A stretch of 34,054 nt of DNA from Anaerolineaceae bacterium (lineage in GTDB: Bacteria > Chloroflexota > Anaerolineae > Promineifilales > Promineifilaceae), in contig PABI01000114.1 of NCBI GenBank assembly GCA_002699125.1, forward strand, positions 1 through 34,054. The letters run 5' to 3'. Position 1 is the first letter of the stretch. Every line of letters starts with the position of its first letter. The notes under the pieces are model-generated. The model saw nothing but the letters and a program-made list of their open reading frames with translations, had not been told where the DNA came from and did not search any database. Shown piece after piece: positions 8,525 to 16,708 of this stretch. The translations under genes were made by a program, and so were the position numbers.

Positions 8525-8875
8525 TTAATTTTGGTAAGGGGTGACATTGTAGTAATCATGAACGGAACGCCGCCACTCCGGATCAGCCATATTGGGCCAA
8601 TCGTTTTTGTCGAACCCGGGGGCATTTTCTAGCTGCTTTTTATTCACATTTAAATAGAAGCACTTTTCCTCTGTGTTTAGGTCCAGTGCGCTCCAGGGAA
8701 TGGCGAACAATTTATCGCCTACGCCCAGAAAACCGCCAAAGGACAGGACAGCGTAGGAGATACGGCCGTTATCCACGTCCAGCATCACATCTTCAATCTT
8801 GCCCAAATCTTCTCCGGCACTATTTTTTACACTGTCATTAATTACAGTTGTTGCTGACAATACTTTTGTATACAT
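8525..8875 (-). CDS. PRC-barrel domain protein
   Basis: 116 aa. Residues about 6-75 form a PRC-barrel: VINDSVKNSAGEDLGKIEDV, then DVDNGRISYAVLSFGG, then KLFAIPWSAL are the typical strands. Proteins of this type are small cytoplasmic beta-barrels found in photosynthetic reaction centre H subunits, RimM, and many stress-linked free-standing forms; here it is free-standing. The C-terminal WPNMADPEWRRSVHDYYN segment is also common in the free-standing family. AAGGAG lies 7 nt before the ATG. A terminator follows, so it is probably monocistronic. Biological role unknown. Confidence 0.85.
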   Translation of the reverse strand: MYTKVLSATTVINDSVKNSAGEDLGKIEDVMLDVDNGRISYAVLSFGGFLGVGDKLFAIPWSALDLNTEEKCFYLNVNKKQLENAPGFDKNDWPNMADPEWRRSVHDYYNVTPYQN

Positions 8876-9084
8876 GTTTTTCTCCTTTTAGCTTAATCTC
8901 AACTTAGTCGTGCAGAGATTTCTTCTCTTCTCTGTATAAGCCACATTCTATCTCCCATGGCTCACGACATATATGGGAAGCTGTACAAAGGCAGGCATAT
9001 AAAAGGATACATTCTTTGAAATCTAGCCAAATGTTGTGTTTTTATGGCGGAATTGATGCTAAATCGGCGGAATCTTTGGCACGG

Positions 9085-9112
9085 TTGGCAATGCTTTTTC
9101 CAGTGGTATAAT
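9085..9112 (+). promoter_or_regulatory. Promoter of tRNA-Leu
   Basis: TTGGCA (9085-9090), 16-nt spacer and a perfect TATAAT (9107-9112). The predicted start falls about 5 nt before the mature tRNA 5' end. Confidence 0.75.
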
Positions 9113-9124
9113 TAAACGCTTGCT

Positions 9125-9206
9125 GGGGATGTGGCGGAATTGGCAGACGCGCATGACTTAGAATCATGTGCCGCAAGGCGTGTGGGTTCAAGTCCCTCCA
9201 TCCCCA
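9125..9206 (+). tRNA. tRNA-Leu (anticodon UAG)
   Basis: The acceptor stem GGGGATG pairs with CATCCCC, with discriminator A at 9206. The anticodon arm CATGA-CTTAGAA-TCATG shows the anticodon TAG in the DNA (UAG, reading CUA). A long variable arm (GCCGCAAGGC) marks it as a class II tRNA, as expected for leucine, and the T arm GTGGG-TTCAAGT-CCCTC is normal with one loose end pair. CCA is not encoded. Confidence 0.95.
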
Positions 9207-9222
9207 CTTTTTAAGAGACCAA

Positions 9223-9256
9223 GAGCGTTGCTGCCCCGGCAACGCTCCTTTCTTTT
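9223..9256 (+). terminator. Terminator of tRNA-Leu
   Basis: GAGCGTTGC (9223-9231) pairs perfectly with GCAACGCTC (9239-9247) around a 7-nt loop, followed by a pyrimidine-rich tail CTTTCTTTT. It separates the tRNA from trigger factor. Confidence 0.8.
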
Positions 9257-9302
9257 CCCTGCTAAAGTAGGACAGAATTTACTTTTTTTTGAGAGGTAGC
9301 TT

Positions 9303-10901
9303 GTGACGCTAAAAATACAAACAGAACAAGATGATCAGCGACAGCTTTTGATGACCATTGAGGTCCCCGAAGATCGTGTCGAGAAACAGATGCGGCAAAC
9401 CGCCCGCAAACTTGGCAAGGAAGTCAGCATTCCTGGCTTTCGCCGCGGTAAAGTGCCTTACCCCGTGCTGCTCAAACGATTGGGCCGGGATGTACTGCGT
9501 ACTGAAGCCATTGAGGACATGCTGCAAAATGTCTTTACAGAAGCGCTGGATGAAGTAGACCCGGATATCTACGCACCGGCTAATTTTGATGACATGGAGA
9601 TGGAGCCGCTGGTGCTCAAGTTTACCATTCCCCTCACACCAGAAGTGGAATTGGGCAACTATCGCGAGCTGCGCAAAGAAATTGAACCTGTGGAGATAAC
9701 CGAAGAAGCCATTGCCGAGGCGCTGGAGCGAATTCAAACCCAACATCAGCAGTTGGAAGATGTGGAACGAGCCGTGGAAGCTGGCGATATGGTGACTCTG
9801 AGCGGCAAGGGTGAGCTGCTGCCGGCCGAGGAAGATGAAGTAGAGGCAGAAGAAGCTGAGGATGCTGAGGATGCGGAATCGGCCGAAAGCGAAGACGAAG
9901 AAAGCGACAGCGAAACTGAATATCCAGAAGACAACGTCATCTTCAACAGCGAAAGCGTTGATCTCGTTATGGAAGCCAAGCAGCTCTTTTGGGGCGAAGA
10001 CTTCGTCAATAACATTGTAGGCATGTCGGCTGGGGATGAGAAGACGTTTAACCTCACTTTCCCTGAAGATTTTGAAGAAGAAGATCTGGCTGGCCAGGAA
10101 GCCACTTTCACCATCAACGTGCTGAACGTGCGCAGCCGCAACCTGCCGCCGCTGGACGATGAACTGGCCAAGCTGGAAGGCACCTTCGAAACGCTCGACG
10201 AACTGCGCGAATCGGTCCGGGAAGAATTGCAGAATAATGCTGAAAGCGAAGCCAAAAATGAGCTCATCGAAGGCATGATTGATGATTTGCTGGAAGATGC
10301 CAAGCTGGTTTATCCGCCTGCGGCCGTTGAGGCTGAAATTGATGGCATGTTGGAAAACTTTAAAGGTCAGGTGACGCGGGCCGGCTGGAGTTGGGAAGAT
10401 TTCTTACAGCTGCAAAGCACGCAAGAAGAACAGCTCCGCGAAAACTTCCGCGAGGGTGCGGAAGAACAGCTTAAGCGGCAGCTGGTGCTGCGCCAGTTCA
10501 TCATGGATGAGAAGCTGCGGGTTAGCGAAGAAGACGTTAATACGGCTATTGACAAGCGTGTGGGTCAGTTTGGTGACAACGAAGCGTTGGTGCAGGGAAT
10601 GCGCGATTATTATCGCAGCGGGCCTGGCTTTGAGATGCTCAGCAGTGAAGTGTTGATGGACAAGGCGTATGAGCGCATCGAAGCGGTACTATCAGGTAAT
10701 GCCCCCGATTTGGCTGAACTAGAAGCGGAAGCAGAGGCGGAAGACGCTGAGACGGAAACTGGGGACAGTACCGAAATTGAAGGCGAAGAAGCTGAAGAAA
10801 CGGCCGAATCCACAACCACAGAAGCAGAAGCTGTTGCTGAAGTAGAAACGGCCGTAGATGAGGAAGAAGAAAGCGAAGAAAAAGAAGAAGCTGAAGGATA
10901 A
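9303..10901 (+). CDS. tig: Trigger factor (ribosome-associated chaperone) with acidic insertion and acidic tail
   Basis: 532 aa, about 100 longer than the usual 430-450. The N-terminal ribosome-binding domain has the signature GFRRGKVP (45-52). A PPIase/FKBP-like domain (about 155-280) is interrupted at 175-210 by a nearly pure Asp/Glu/Ala/Ser stretch. The C-terminal SurA-like arm region follows (DDELAKLEGTFETLDELR, about 290-460). The last about 68 residues are again E/A/T-rich and acidic, with no counterpart in typical trigger factors. It binds at the ribosome exit and shields nascent chains. Start is GTG 9303 with GAGAGG upstream. ClpP follows after 118 nt, a common tig-clpP order. The acidic additions are the odd feature. 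Confidence 0.95.
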   Translation: MTLKIQTEQDDQRQLLMTIEVPEDRVEKQMRQTARKLGKEVSIPGFRRGKVPYPVLLKRLGRDVLRTEAIEDMLQNVFTEALDEVDPDIYAPANFDDMEMEPLVLKFTIPLTPEVELGNYRELRKEIEPVEITEEAIAEALERIQTQHQQLEDVERAVEAGDMVTLSGKGELLPAEEDEVEAEEAEDAEDAESAESEDEESDSETEYPEDNVIFNSESVDLVMEAKQLFWGEDFVNNIVGMSAGDEKTFNLTFPEDFEEEDLAGQEATFTINVLNVRSRNLPPLDDELAKLEGTFETLDELRESVREELQNNAESEAKNELIEGMIDDLLEDAKLVYPPAAVEAEIDGMLENFKGQVTRAGWSWEDFLQLQSTQEEQLRENFREGAEEQLKRQLVLRQFIMDEKLRVSEEDVNTAIDKRVGQFGDNEALVQGMRDYYRSGPGFEMLSSEVLMDKAYERIEAVLSGNAPDLAELEAEAEAEDAETETGDSTEIEGEEAEETAESTTTEAEAVAEVETAVDEEEESEEKEEAEG

Positions 10902-11019
10902 TGTAAATCTAACGGTAACCCGATAAACTTCGCCCATTATCGCTTTAGAATGGCGAAGAGATCTGGTAACTGCTGGATGGCTATTTCGCTTTCTCACAAT
11001 TTTAGGAGACGACTAACTC

Positions 11020-11622
11020 ATGATGAATTTGCCAACGTCGCTTGTCCCCATGGTGCTGGAAACGGACGGTCGTGGTGAGCGCGCTTACGATATTTTTTCA
11101 CTGCTGTTGAAAAATCGCATCATTATGCTGGGTACCCCGATTAATGACCAAATTGCCAACTTGATTGTGGCTCAGCTACTCTATCTGGCTCGTGAAGATT
11201 CAAGTAAACCGATTAGCATGTACATCAACAGCCCGGGTGGGCAAGTATATTCTGGTATGGCTATCTATGACACCATGCAGCAGATTGAGTGCCCGGTTTC
11301 CACGGTAGCAGTGGGCTTCACCGCCAGCTTTGGCACGGTGTTGCTGACGGCCGGTGCCAAGGGGATGCGCTATGCGCTGCCCAACGCCACCATTCATATG
11401 CACCAACCACTGGGTGGGGCACAGGGTCAGGCGTCTGACATTGAAATTCAGGCGCGGGAGATTTTGCGCCTGCGAACCTCGCTCAATAACATTCTTTCTA
11501 CCCATACCGGCCAATCCATTGAACGCATTGAAGAAGACACAGACCGGGATATTTACATGGGTGCCAAAGAGGCTATGGAATATGGTTTGGTTGACGAGGT
11601 TTTAACAGGCCATACTGTCTAA
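11020..11622 (+). CDS. clpP: ATP-dependent Clp protease proteolytic subunit
   Basis: 200 aa, normal ClpP length. The catalytic triad is intact: Ser103 in GFTASFGT, His128 in HMHQPLGG and Asp177 in DTDRDIYM, with the same 25 and 49 residue spacings as in E. coli ClpP. The Ser motif is a little unusual, since most ClpP have AASMGA. ClpP forms tetradecameric chambers that degrade proteins delivered by ClpX or ClpA/C. It follows trigger factor, probably in one transcript, but the expected clpX is not next; a strong terminator closes the unit. AGGAG precedes the ATG at 11020 by 11 nt; ATG 11023 is a possible alternative. Confidence 0.97.
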   Translation: MMNLPTSLVPMVLETDGRGERAYDIFSLLLKNRIIMLGTPINDQIANLIVAQLLYLAREDSSKPISMYINSPGGQVYSGMAIYDTMQQIECPVSTVAVGFTASFGTVLLTAGAKGMRYALPNATIHMHQPLGGAQGQASDIEIQAREILRLRTSLNNILSTHTGQSIERIEEDTDRDIYMGAKEAMEYGLVDEVLTGHTV

Positions 11623-11648
11623 TTTGCGGCTGATCCAACTTTGTTTTT

Positions 11649-11682
11649 AACGGCCGTTCCACCCCGGAACGGCCGTTTTTTT
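11649..11682 (+). terminator. Terminator after clpP built from two copies of the ACGGCCGT palindrome
   Basis: AACGGCCGTTCC (11649-11660), loop ACCCC and GGAACGGCCGTT (11666-11677) form a perfect 12-bp stem running into a seven-T tract (11676-11682). Each arm is itself a palindrome belonging to the iterated motif seen throughout the window. Confidence 0.9.
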
Positions 11683-11714
11683 ATCCCCAGAAAATGAGCG
11701 CTTGTGCCCTACAC

Positions 11715-11743
11715 TTGCTATTGTTTTACACACTCCTTATAAT
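11715..11743 (+). promoter_or_regulatory. Promoter for the Calx-beta/PPC surface protein
   Basis: TTGCTA (11715-11720), 17-nt spacer and a perfect TATAAT (11738-11743). The predicted 5' leader is about 110 nt before the ATG at 11861. Confidence 0.6.
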
Positions 11744-11860
11744 CCCAATGTTCTGTAGGTATCATTTTATTTATCTTGTTATGTAAAATATGTGGCGGTA
11801 GAACGTAAGTATTGTTTAGATACTCCCCGCCCATCCCTTTTGAGGTTGAGTGAGGGCAAC

Positions 11861-13681
11861 ATGGCCGGTTCTCATAACAAACAATTTACCCGCGCAGTGA
11901 TGGTTGTGATGAGCTTTGCTATTGTCCTCGTCGCCGCCATTTCTTTTTACCGCTTGATCCAGCTTACAAACCCACTTTACGCCCAAACCACCCCATCATT
12001 GACCATCACTCCCAGCTTTCGCACTGTCGTTGAAAGCGTAGGCACTACTACCTTTAATGTTACCGTTAGTCCTGCCCCCACTGAAGTTATTACAGTGAGT
12101 TACACGACGGCCAATGGAACGGCCGTTGCCGGATCAGACTTCGTCGCCGCATCGGGTGTCATTACTTTTGACATTGGAGACACCAATCCCAAGCCCATCA
12201 CACTTGAAATTATTAATGATACGGTCGCTGAGGATTCTCAATTCTTTAACTTACAGCTGTTTGATCCGATTAGCGCCACGCTGGGAACGCCCAGCATCGC
12301 CACGATCAACATCACCGACAATGATTCTGGTGCGACAGCCACCCCTCAAATTTTTGCCGATGCCCAGGAGCCGAACAACAGTTTTAACGAAGCCACCGAA
12401 ACGGCCGCAGACGCCGCCAACATCTGCAACATGACTTTCTACCCGCCTGGCGACCAGGATTATTTCCGCTGGTGGGGCAAGGCGGGCATTACCTATATCG
12501 TTTCCACGTCAAATCTGAACGCGGGAATCGACACCGTGTTGAATGTTTACAACACCAATCAGTCACAAATTGCCAGCAATGATGATGTCTCTGCCGGTGT
12601 TTTCCGATCAGAGGTGCGCTTTACGGCCAATACAGATGGGTATTATTATGCCCGCGTGACGAACAAATCGCCGGTTGACCCTGTGAACAGGCTGTACTGT
12701 TTTGGCGTCGATGCCACAGTAGAGCCAACAAGCACCCCGCCACCAGGCTTTCCCGCTGATGCTGATGTGTGTGAATTTAACAGCACAATCGATACGGCTT
12801 GCCTGATGGTACTTGGTGAAACAAAAAGCGGCCTGAACTTTGTGCCTACCTTAGGCAGCACACAAGACACAGATATTTTTAAGGTGTGGCTTAAGCCAGG
12901 CATTTTTGTCACTTGTGAAACCATTATTCCGGCAGGCTCAGCCGCAGACACGAACATGATTTTCTGGGACAACAACGGCAACCCATTTAATCCCTGGCTG
13001 GGTAATGACGATAAAGATGGCGGCGGGCTTGATTTTGGCAGCCGGGTCAGCTATCTCTCAACCTATACAGGCTGGTTGTTCGTAGTGGTGGGGCCAAGAA
13101 GCACGCCACCGCTAGACGAAGCTGATCTACACGAATATGATTTAACCTGTACCGGCGTTGAATCGACGCCCACGCCAACCGCTACTGCCACCAGTTCGTT
13201 TACCGGTGGCACAGGTGGTACCGGCGGATTTGCCACGTCCACACCTCAGCCGACGGTGGCGCTGCCGACGCAGTTCCCCACCCCCACGCCAATTGATTTT
13301 TCGCAATTTTTTACACCGACGCCGCAGCCGCCCCCCGTGGTGCAGTTCCAGCCGCTGCCGACTTCTACCCCGGCTGGAGGCGGCACACAGTCAGCCACCA
13401 TCAACGTAACGCTTTACTATGACAGCAACAATAATTTCCTGCCGGAGCTGACGGAGGGCATTGTAAATGCGGCCGTTGCCCTTTACGACAACGGTACAGG
13501 TGAGCTGATTTCCTTTGGGCATACAAATGAGACGGGCGTGGCGCGCTTTACGGCCGTAAATGCCGCTGGCGCTGTGCGTGTGGTGGTACCCTTCCTGAAC
13601 TACAGCCAGGTGGTGCTGGGGGAAAACGCCGAAATTTTGGTGCGTGTTGCACCACAGCCATTGCCCATTGGAATTCCCTAA
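11861..13681 (+). CDS. Secreted or anchored surface protein with Calx-beta, PPC-like and SdrB-like domains
   Basis: 606 aa. A basic N-terminus and hydrophobic helix (about 11-33) target it to the membrane. Residues about 45-155 form a Calx-beta repeat (VVESVGTTTFNVTVS, TTANGTAVAGSDF, INDTVAEDSQFF, TINITDND), a calcium-binding adhesion fold. One or two PPC-like beta domains follow (EPNNSFNEAT...GDQDYFRW; then CEFNSTIDTA...DTDIFKVW). A Thr/Pro/Gly-rich linker (about 430-505) leads to a C-terminal Cna/SdrB-type domain (YYDSNNNFLPELTEGIVNAAV). No LPxTG motif is present. ATG 11861 follows GAGGG; an in-frame GTG at 11792 is less likely. It sits 34 nt before the next gene, so the two probably form an operon. 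Confidence 0.8.
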   Translation: MAGSHNKQFTRAVMVVMSFAIVLVAAISFYRLIQLTNPLYAQTTPSLTITPSFRTVVESVGTTTFNVTVSPAPTEVITVSYTTANGTAVAGSDFVAASGVITFDIGDTNPKPITLEIINDTVAEDSQFFNLQLFDPISATLGTPSIATINITDNDSGATATPQIFADAQEPNNSFNEATETAADAANICNMTFYPPGDQDYFRWWGKAGITYIVSTSNLNAGIDTVLNVYNTNQSQIASNDDVSAGVFRSEVRFTANTDGYYYARVTNKSPVDPVNRLYCFGVDATVEPTSTPPPGFPADADVCEFNSTIDTACLMVLGETKSGLNFVPTLGSTQDTDIFKVWLKPGIFVTCETIIPAGSAADTNMIFWDNNGNPFNPWLGNDDKDGGGLDFGSRVSYLSTYTGWLFVVVGPRSTPPLDEADLHEYDLTCTGVESTPTPTATATSSFTGGTGGTGGFATSTPQPTVALPTQFPTPTPIDFSQFFTPTPQPPPVVQFQPLPTSTPAGGGTQSATINVTLYYDSNNNFLPELTEGIVNAAVALYDNGTGELISFGHTNETGVARFTAVNAAGAVRVVVPFLNYSQVVLGENAEILVRVAPQPLPIGIP

Positions 13682-13715
13682 ATTAATCAAACCCTAAGAA
13701 GCAAAAGGTTTTTCT

Positions 13716-15104
13716 ATGTCGATTGAGCCGCAAGAGAATGCGCCCACAGAAAACAGTTCCACAGCATCCTGGCGAGATTCCTTGTCCAACCCAGCGGTGC
13801 TGGTAGCGGGTGGAATTGCCGCAGTGGCCCTGTTGGCGGTTATTGTCTTGACGGTGATTTTAGTTCAGCAGGGGCAAGACGATGGGGTGGAGACGGTATC
13901 CGGCACGCCAACGCCTTTTGGCGGTAGTGAAGATGGCCTGCTGGCAGGCGATCCGCTGGTCGTGGGCATGAGCGACTCGGATACTATTTCCGTAACGCTC
14001 GATTCCCCGGTTACCCTTGGTTTACCCACGCAGCAGTTTAATGTACAAACCCAGGTGATTGGTGCCGATGGCACCTGGACCCCCAGTGTTGATGAGCCGG
14101 GAACGGCCGTTTGGGTGTACGGCACCATTGTCAACTACGTGGTGGGCCTGCCCGACTCAGACGAAAATCGTGCCTTGCTGGAGGGCCTGGCCCCTGGCGA
14201 TGAGATGACGCTGGCCACGCGCGGTGGCACGCGCTATACCTTTTCCTTCAACAGCCGCACCACCGTGCCGGTAACCAATCGCGATGTGTTTGCCCAAACC
14301 ACGCCCGGCATTACGCTGGTGATGCTGGGTTCAGAGGGGGCCGAGCGGTTGGTGGTGAACGGCCGTTACGTCGTTGCCGAAACAGACAGCCAGGCAGGCA
14401 ACGTGGTCAGCCTGGGTGAAACAGCTCAGCTAGAAAACATCCAGCTCACCGTTAACAGCACCACCTACATCGCTGACCGGGCCGAGATTCCGCCGGGATT
14501 TGCTCTTTTTGTAGTGGATTATCAAATTCAAAACGTGGGATTAACCGCTTTCGACACCGGTAATTTGCAGCTTGGTTTGGTTGATAGTTTGGGCAATCAA
14601 TATGTATTACGGCCGTTAGCAACACAGTTAGGCAACTTCCCCGGGCTTTCTGGCTTCCTGAATGCCAACCAGGTAACGCAGGCCAGCGCCGGTTACCAAA
14701 TCCCCCTTGGTTTGGAGAGCGAAACGCTGAGCTGGGTTGTGACGAACAGCAATTCCGGAGCGCAGGTGTATGTTACGTTGCCGTTCACTGGTGGGGCTGC
14801 GGCTGCGGCTGGTTCAAACGTTTCTCTGGCGCGGGTGGAAGTTTCCACCGATTTAACCAGCCTCATTATTGGCGGACAGGTGACCAATTTAGGCACGCAG
14901 CCGCTGGTGATTACGGAGTCTGATGTGGCGCTGCAAGGGCCGGACGGCTCGGTTTATTTACTGCTTTCGACGAATCCGCCATTTCCCTGGCCGGTGCCGC
15001 CCGGGCAAACGCTGCAATTTTTCCTGACATACCAGCGGCCACCAACGGATACGGCCGTTTTCCGTGTGCTCAACCAGGGATTCCAGCTAACCAGTTTGCG
15101 CTAG
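13716..15104 (+). CDS. Membrane-anchored protein with catalytically dead sortase-like domain and DUF4352-like domains
   Basis: 462 aa. One membrane helix (about 27-50) leaves the rest outside the cell. Residues about 98-222 follow the strand order of a sortase: LGLPTQQFNVQTQVIG, W121, EPGTAVWVYG, LLEGLAPGDEMTLAT, YTFSF, TPGITLVML, and Arg211. The catalytic His, normally in a GH motif, is replaced by the YGT region, and the TLxTC Cys is replaced by TLVMLG, so it should not transpeptidate. Residues about 233-360 resemble DUF4352 (IPPGFALFVVDYQIQNVG), and a third beta-rich domain ends the protein. Paired with the preceding surface protein; a structural or binding role in the envelope is likely. 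Domain calls are by eye. Confidence 0.65.
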   Translation: MSIEPQENAPTENSSTASWRDSLSNPAVLVAGGIAAVALLAVIVLTVILVQQGQDDGVETVSGTPTPFGGSEDGLLAGDPLVVGMSDSDTISVTLDSPVTLGLPTQQFNVQTQVIGADGTWTPSVDEPGTAVWVYGTIVNYVVGLPDSDENRALLEGLAPGDEMTLATRGGTRYTFSFNSRTTVPVTNRDVFAQTTPGITLVMLGSEGAERLVVNGRYVVAETDSQAGNVVSLGETAQLENIQLTVNSTTYIADRAEIPPGFALFVVDYQIQNVGLTAFDTGNLQLGLVDSLGNQYVLRPLATQLGNFPGLSGFLNANQVTQASAGYQIPLGLESETLSWVVTNSNSGAQVYVTLPFTGGAAAAAGSNVSLARVEVSTDLTSLIIGGQVTNLGTQPLVITESDVALQGPDGSVYLLLSTNPPFPWPVPPGQTLQFFLTYQRPPTDTAVFRVLNQGFQLTSLR

Positions 15105-15605
15105 CTAACTTTGCTTCGCTTTTCCATTCCCATTCACAATAAATTCCATCGATGATTTTGGTCGTGTCCCCCGGCTGGTGTAATACAGCGCCAGCCCGAC
15201 GATGATAACAAAAACGGCCAGCCCCAATCCGCCCAGCTGCAACGGACCGACAAACGGCCGTTCAAACTGTGGCTCCACATGCGTGCCAATGCTGATGAGA
15301 TCAGACAGTCCTGACACGTAAGAGAACACCAGCCCGGTGGCGGCCAGACGCACCCCAATATCGGCCTGAAGGGAGCGCGGCGTGTCGTGGCGCAAGCTTT
15401 TGATGTACATGAATAGGGATAGCGTCAACGCTGTAAGCCCTACCAACAGCTGGAACATCTGCACCATGCCAAAGCCCGGTGTCAGATCCAGCCCAAAAAA
15501 TTCCGCACCTAACGACAAGACGATTAAGATGACGCCGATGCCAAAAAGTCCCCAGTTGACATTGCGGCGCAGTTTTGCGCTTTTGCTATTTTTTTCACCG
15601 CTCAT
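15105..15605 (-). CDS. Four-TM membrane protein of unknown function
   Basis: 166 aa with four hydrophobic segments (about residues 17-40, 49-67, 85-105, 124-145) and a charged tail. No family is recognised. The start at 15605 is preferred because GGAG lies about 7 nt upstream; the ATG at 15617 would overlap that site. It is convergent with the sortase-like gene with no gap at all: the two stop codons are adjacent (15102-15104 and 15105-15107). Confidence 0.6.
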   Translation of the reverse strand: MSGEKNSKSAKLRRNVNWGLFGIGVILIVLSLGAEFFGLDLTPGFGMVQMFQLLVGLTALTLSLFMYIKSLRHDTPRSLQADIGVRLAATGLVFSYVSGLSDLISIGTHVEPQFERPFVGPLQLGGLGLAVFVIIVGLALYYTSRGTRPKSSMEFIVNGNGKAKQS

Positions 15606-15701
15606 TTGTGTCTCCATCTTCCCATCTTACAGGTATGGCGCACTTTGCCAAGAATATTTGTAAAACAACAATACCTTTTCAAGGGCGTCGCACCTTTGGG
15701 C

Positions 15702-15739
15702 TAAAAACAGAAAACGCCACGTAAGAACACGCGGCGTTT
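15702..15739 (-). terminator. Terminator of tRNA-Pro
   Basis: On the minus strand AAACGCC (15739-15733) pairs with GGCGTTT (15718-15712), extended by a partial inner stem, and a T run follows (plus-strand A run 15703-15707). Confidence 0.7.
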
Positions 15740-15755
15740 CTATCTTTTCCTCTGG

Positions 15756-15829
15756 TCGGGGCAGCGGGATTCGAACCCACGACCTCTTCAACCCCATTGA
15801 AGCGCGCTACCAAGCTGCGCCATGCCCCG
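15756..15829 (-). tRNA. tRNA-Pro (anticodon GGG)
   Basis: On the minus strand the acceptor CGGGGCA pairs with TGCCCCG, with discriminator A at 15756. The anticodon arm CTTCA-ATGGGGT-TGAAG shows GGG (reading CCC), the D arm is GCGCAGCTTGGTAGCGC and the T arm is GTGGG-TTCGAAT-CCCGC. 74 nt; CCA is not encoded. Confidence 0.95.
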
Positions 15830-15956
15830 ACAGCCTGGGCATTATAGCAAATCGACATTTGGCAAGCAAATGAACCGGGTCCAAATTGCCGATCAAAAAT
15901 ATGATGACTCGGGCGTCTAATTACTTGAATGCTGCCAAAAATAATAAACCGCACAG

Positions 15957-15985
15957 TTGGTGATTGGGAATGGTACTGGTACGAT
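15957..15985 (+). promoter_or_regulatory. Possible promoter for the DUF6174 lipoprotein gene
   Basis: TTGGTG (15957-15962), 17-nt spacer, TACGAT (15980-15985). Weak match, reported because it is the best candidate on the plus strand before the gene at 16057. Confidence 0.3.
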
Positions 15986-16056
15986 CCAACCAATAGTTCA
16001 CTTATTGGCAGTAAACAACGGGATTTTCCCCCCTACGTTTCAAAGGAGAGGAAGGT

Positions 16057-16602
16057 ATGAAACGGTTTTTGGTAGGTTTGTTTTTGTTGCTTTTTTTTGT
16101 GGCAGCTTGTGGAGGTTCAGGCGGTGTAGAAGGTGAAGAGGCCGTCGATGCGGAACCCGTATCTGAGCAGGATATGACGGTCAGTGCGTTAACCACTGCG
16201 ATTGCTGCCAGCGCGCAACCCTCCTTTGATCCGGCGGCACTGCGCAATGAACTGGAAACGGCCGTTGCCCTCTGGAACAGCCAGGAAATTGAGAGATATC
16301 AAATTACCGTGCGGCACCGGCAACCTACCTGGAACACGCAAAATATCACCATTACCGTGGAAGACGGCGTCGTCGTTGATAGCACGCATACTTGCTTCCC
16401 CGAACAGAATTGCATCATGAAGGATGTTGATCCAGCATCAGTGACCATTGCTGCCCTATTTGACACGGCCGAAAACGTCCTCACCCTCAATGATCCCGAA
16501 ACTGATATGACCTTCAACCAAACTTACGGCTATCCCAACTCCATCATCTACGAAGATGCCAGTTGGGTCACCGATGGCTTCAAGCTGCTTGAGGATGAAT
16601 AA
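16057..16602 (+). CDS. DUF6174-like lipoprotein
   Basis: 181 aa. The signal peptide ends in a lipobox, VAAC with Cys18, followed by a Gly/Glu-rich linker. Residues about 65-180 resemble the DUF6174 family: LWNSQEIERYQITVRHR, ITITVEDGVVVDSTH, a Cys pair (FPEQNC), VTIAALFDTAENVL and a YGYPNSIIYED motif. The role of the family is unknown to me. A strong AGGAGAGGAAGG site precedes the ATG. The peptide-transporter operon follows after an inverted repeat. It is too small and of the wrong fold for the missing substrate-binding protein of that transporter. Confidence 0.8.
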   Translation: MKRFLVGLFLLLFFVAACGGSGGVEGEEAVDAEPVSEQDMTVSALTTAIAASAQPSFDPAALRNELETAVALWNSQEIERYQITVRHRQPTWNTQNITITVEDGVVVDSTHTCFPEQNCIMKDVDPASVTIAALFDTAENVLTLNDPETDMTFNQTYGYPNSIIYEDASWVTDGFKLLEDE

Positions 16603-16614
16603 AAGCGAGCGGCC

Positions 16615-16676
16615 AGGACTGGCAGTCCTTAAAAGGAATTTGCTGCCTGGTTTTCAATCGCAGGACTGCCAGTCCT
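16615..16676. repeat. AGGACTGSCAGTCCT inverted repeat
   Basis: AGGACTGGCAGTCCT (16615-16629) and its exact reverse complement AGGACTGCCAGTCCT (16662-16676) flank a 32-nt loop. Each arm is also nearly self-complementary. No T run follows, so it is more like a REP/MITE-type element than a simple terminator. Confidence 0.75.
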
Positions 16677-16708
16677 CGAACTAAATAACCTATTCACGGA
16701 GAAACAAA

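Noticed and set aside
9042..9242. Minus-strand 66-codon reading frame across the tRNA-Leu gene
   Set aside because: Its translation (GWRDLNPHALRHM-like) is the usual artefact of reading a tRNA on the wrong strand; the tRNA, its promoter and terminator explain the region.
9746..10303. Long serine-rich reading frame opposite trigger factor
   Set aside because: The Ser/Ala runs are the reverse complement of Glu/Asp/Ala codons in the acidic stretches; no independent evidence of coding.
15679..15993. Minus-strand 104-codon reading frame across tRNA-Pro
   Set aside because: Contains the typical tRNA-derived VGSNPAAPT translation; no ribosome site or homology.
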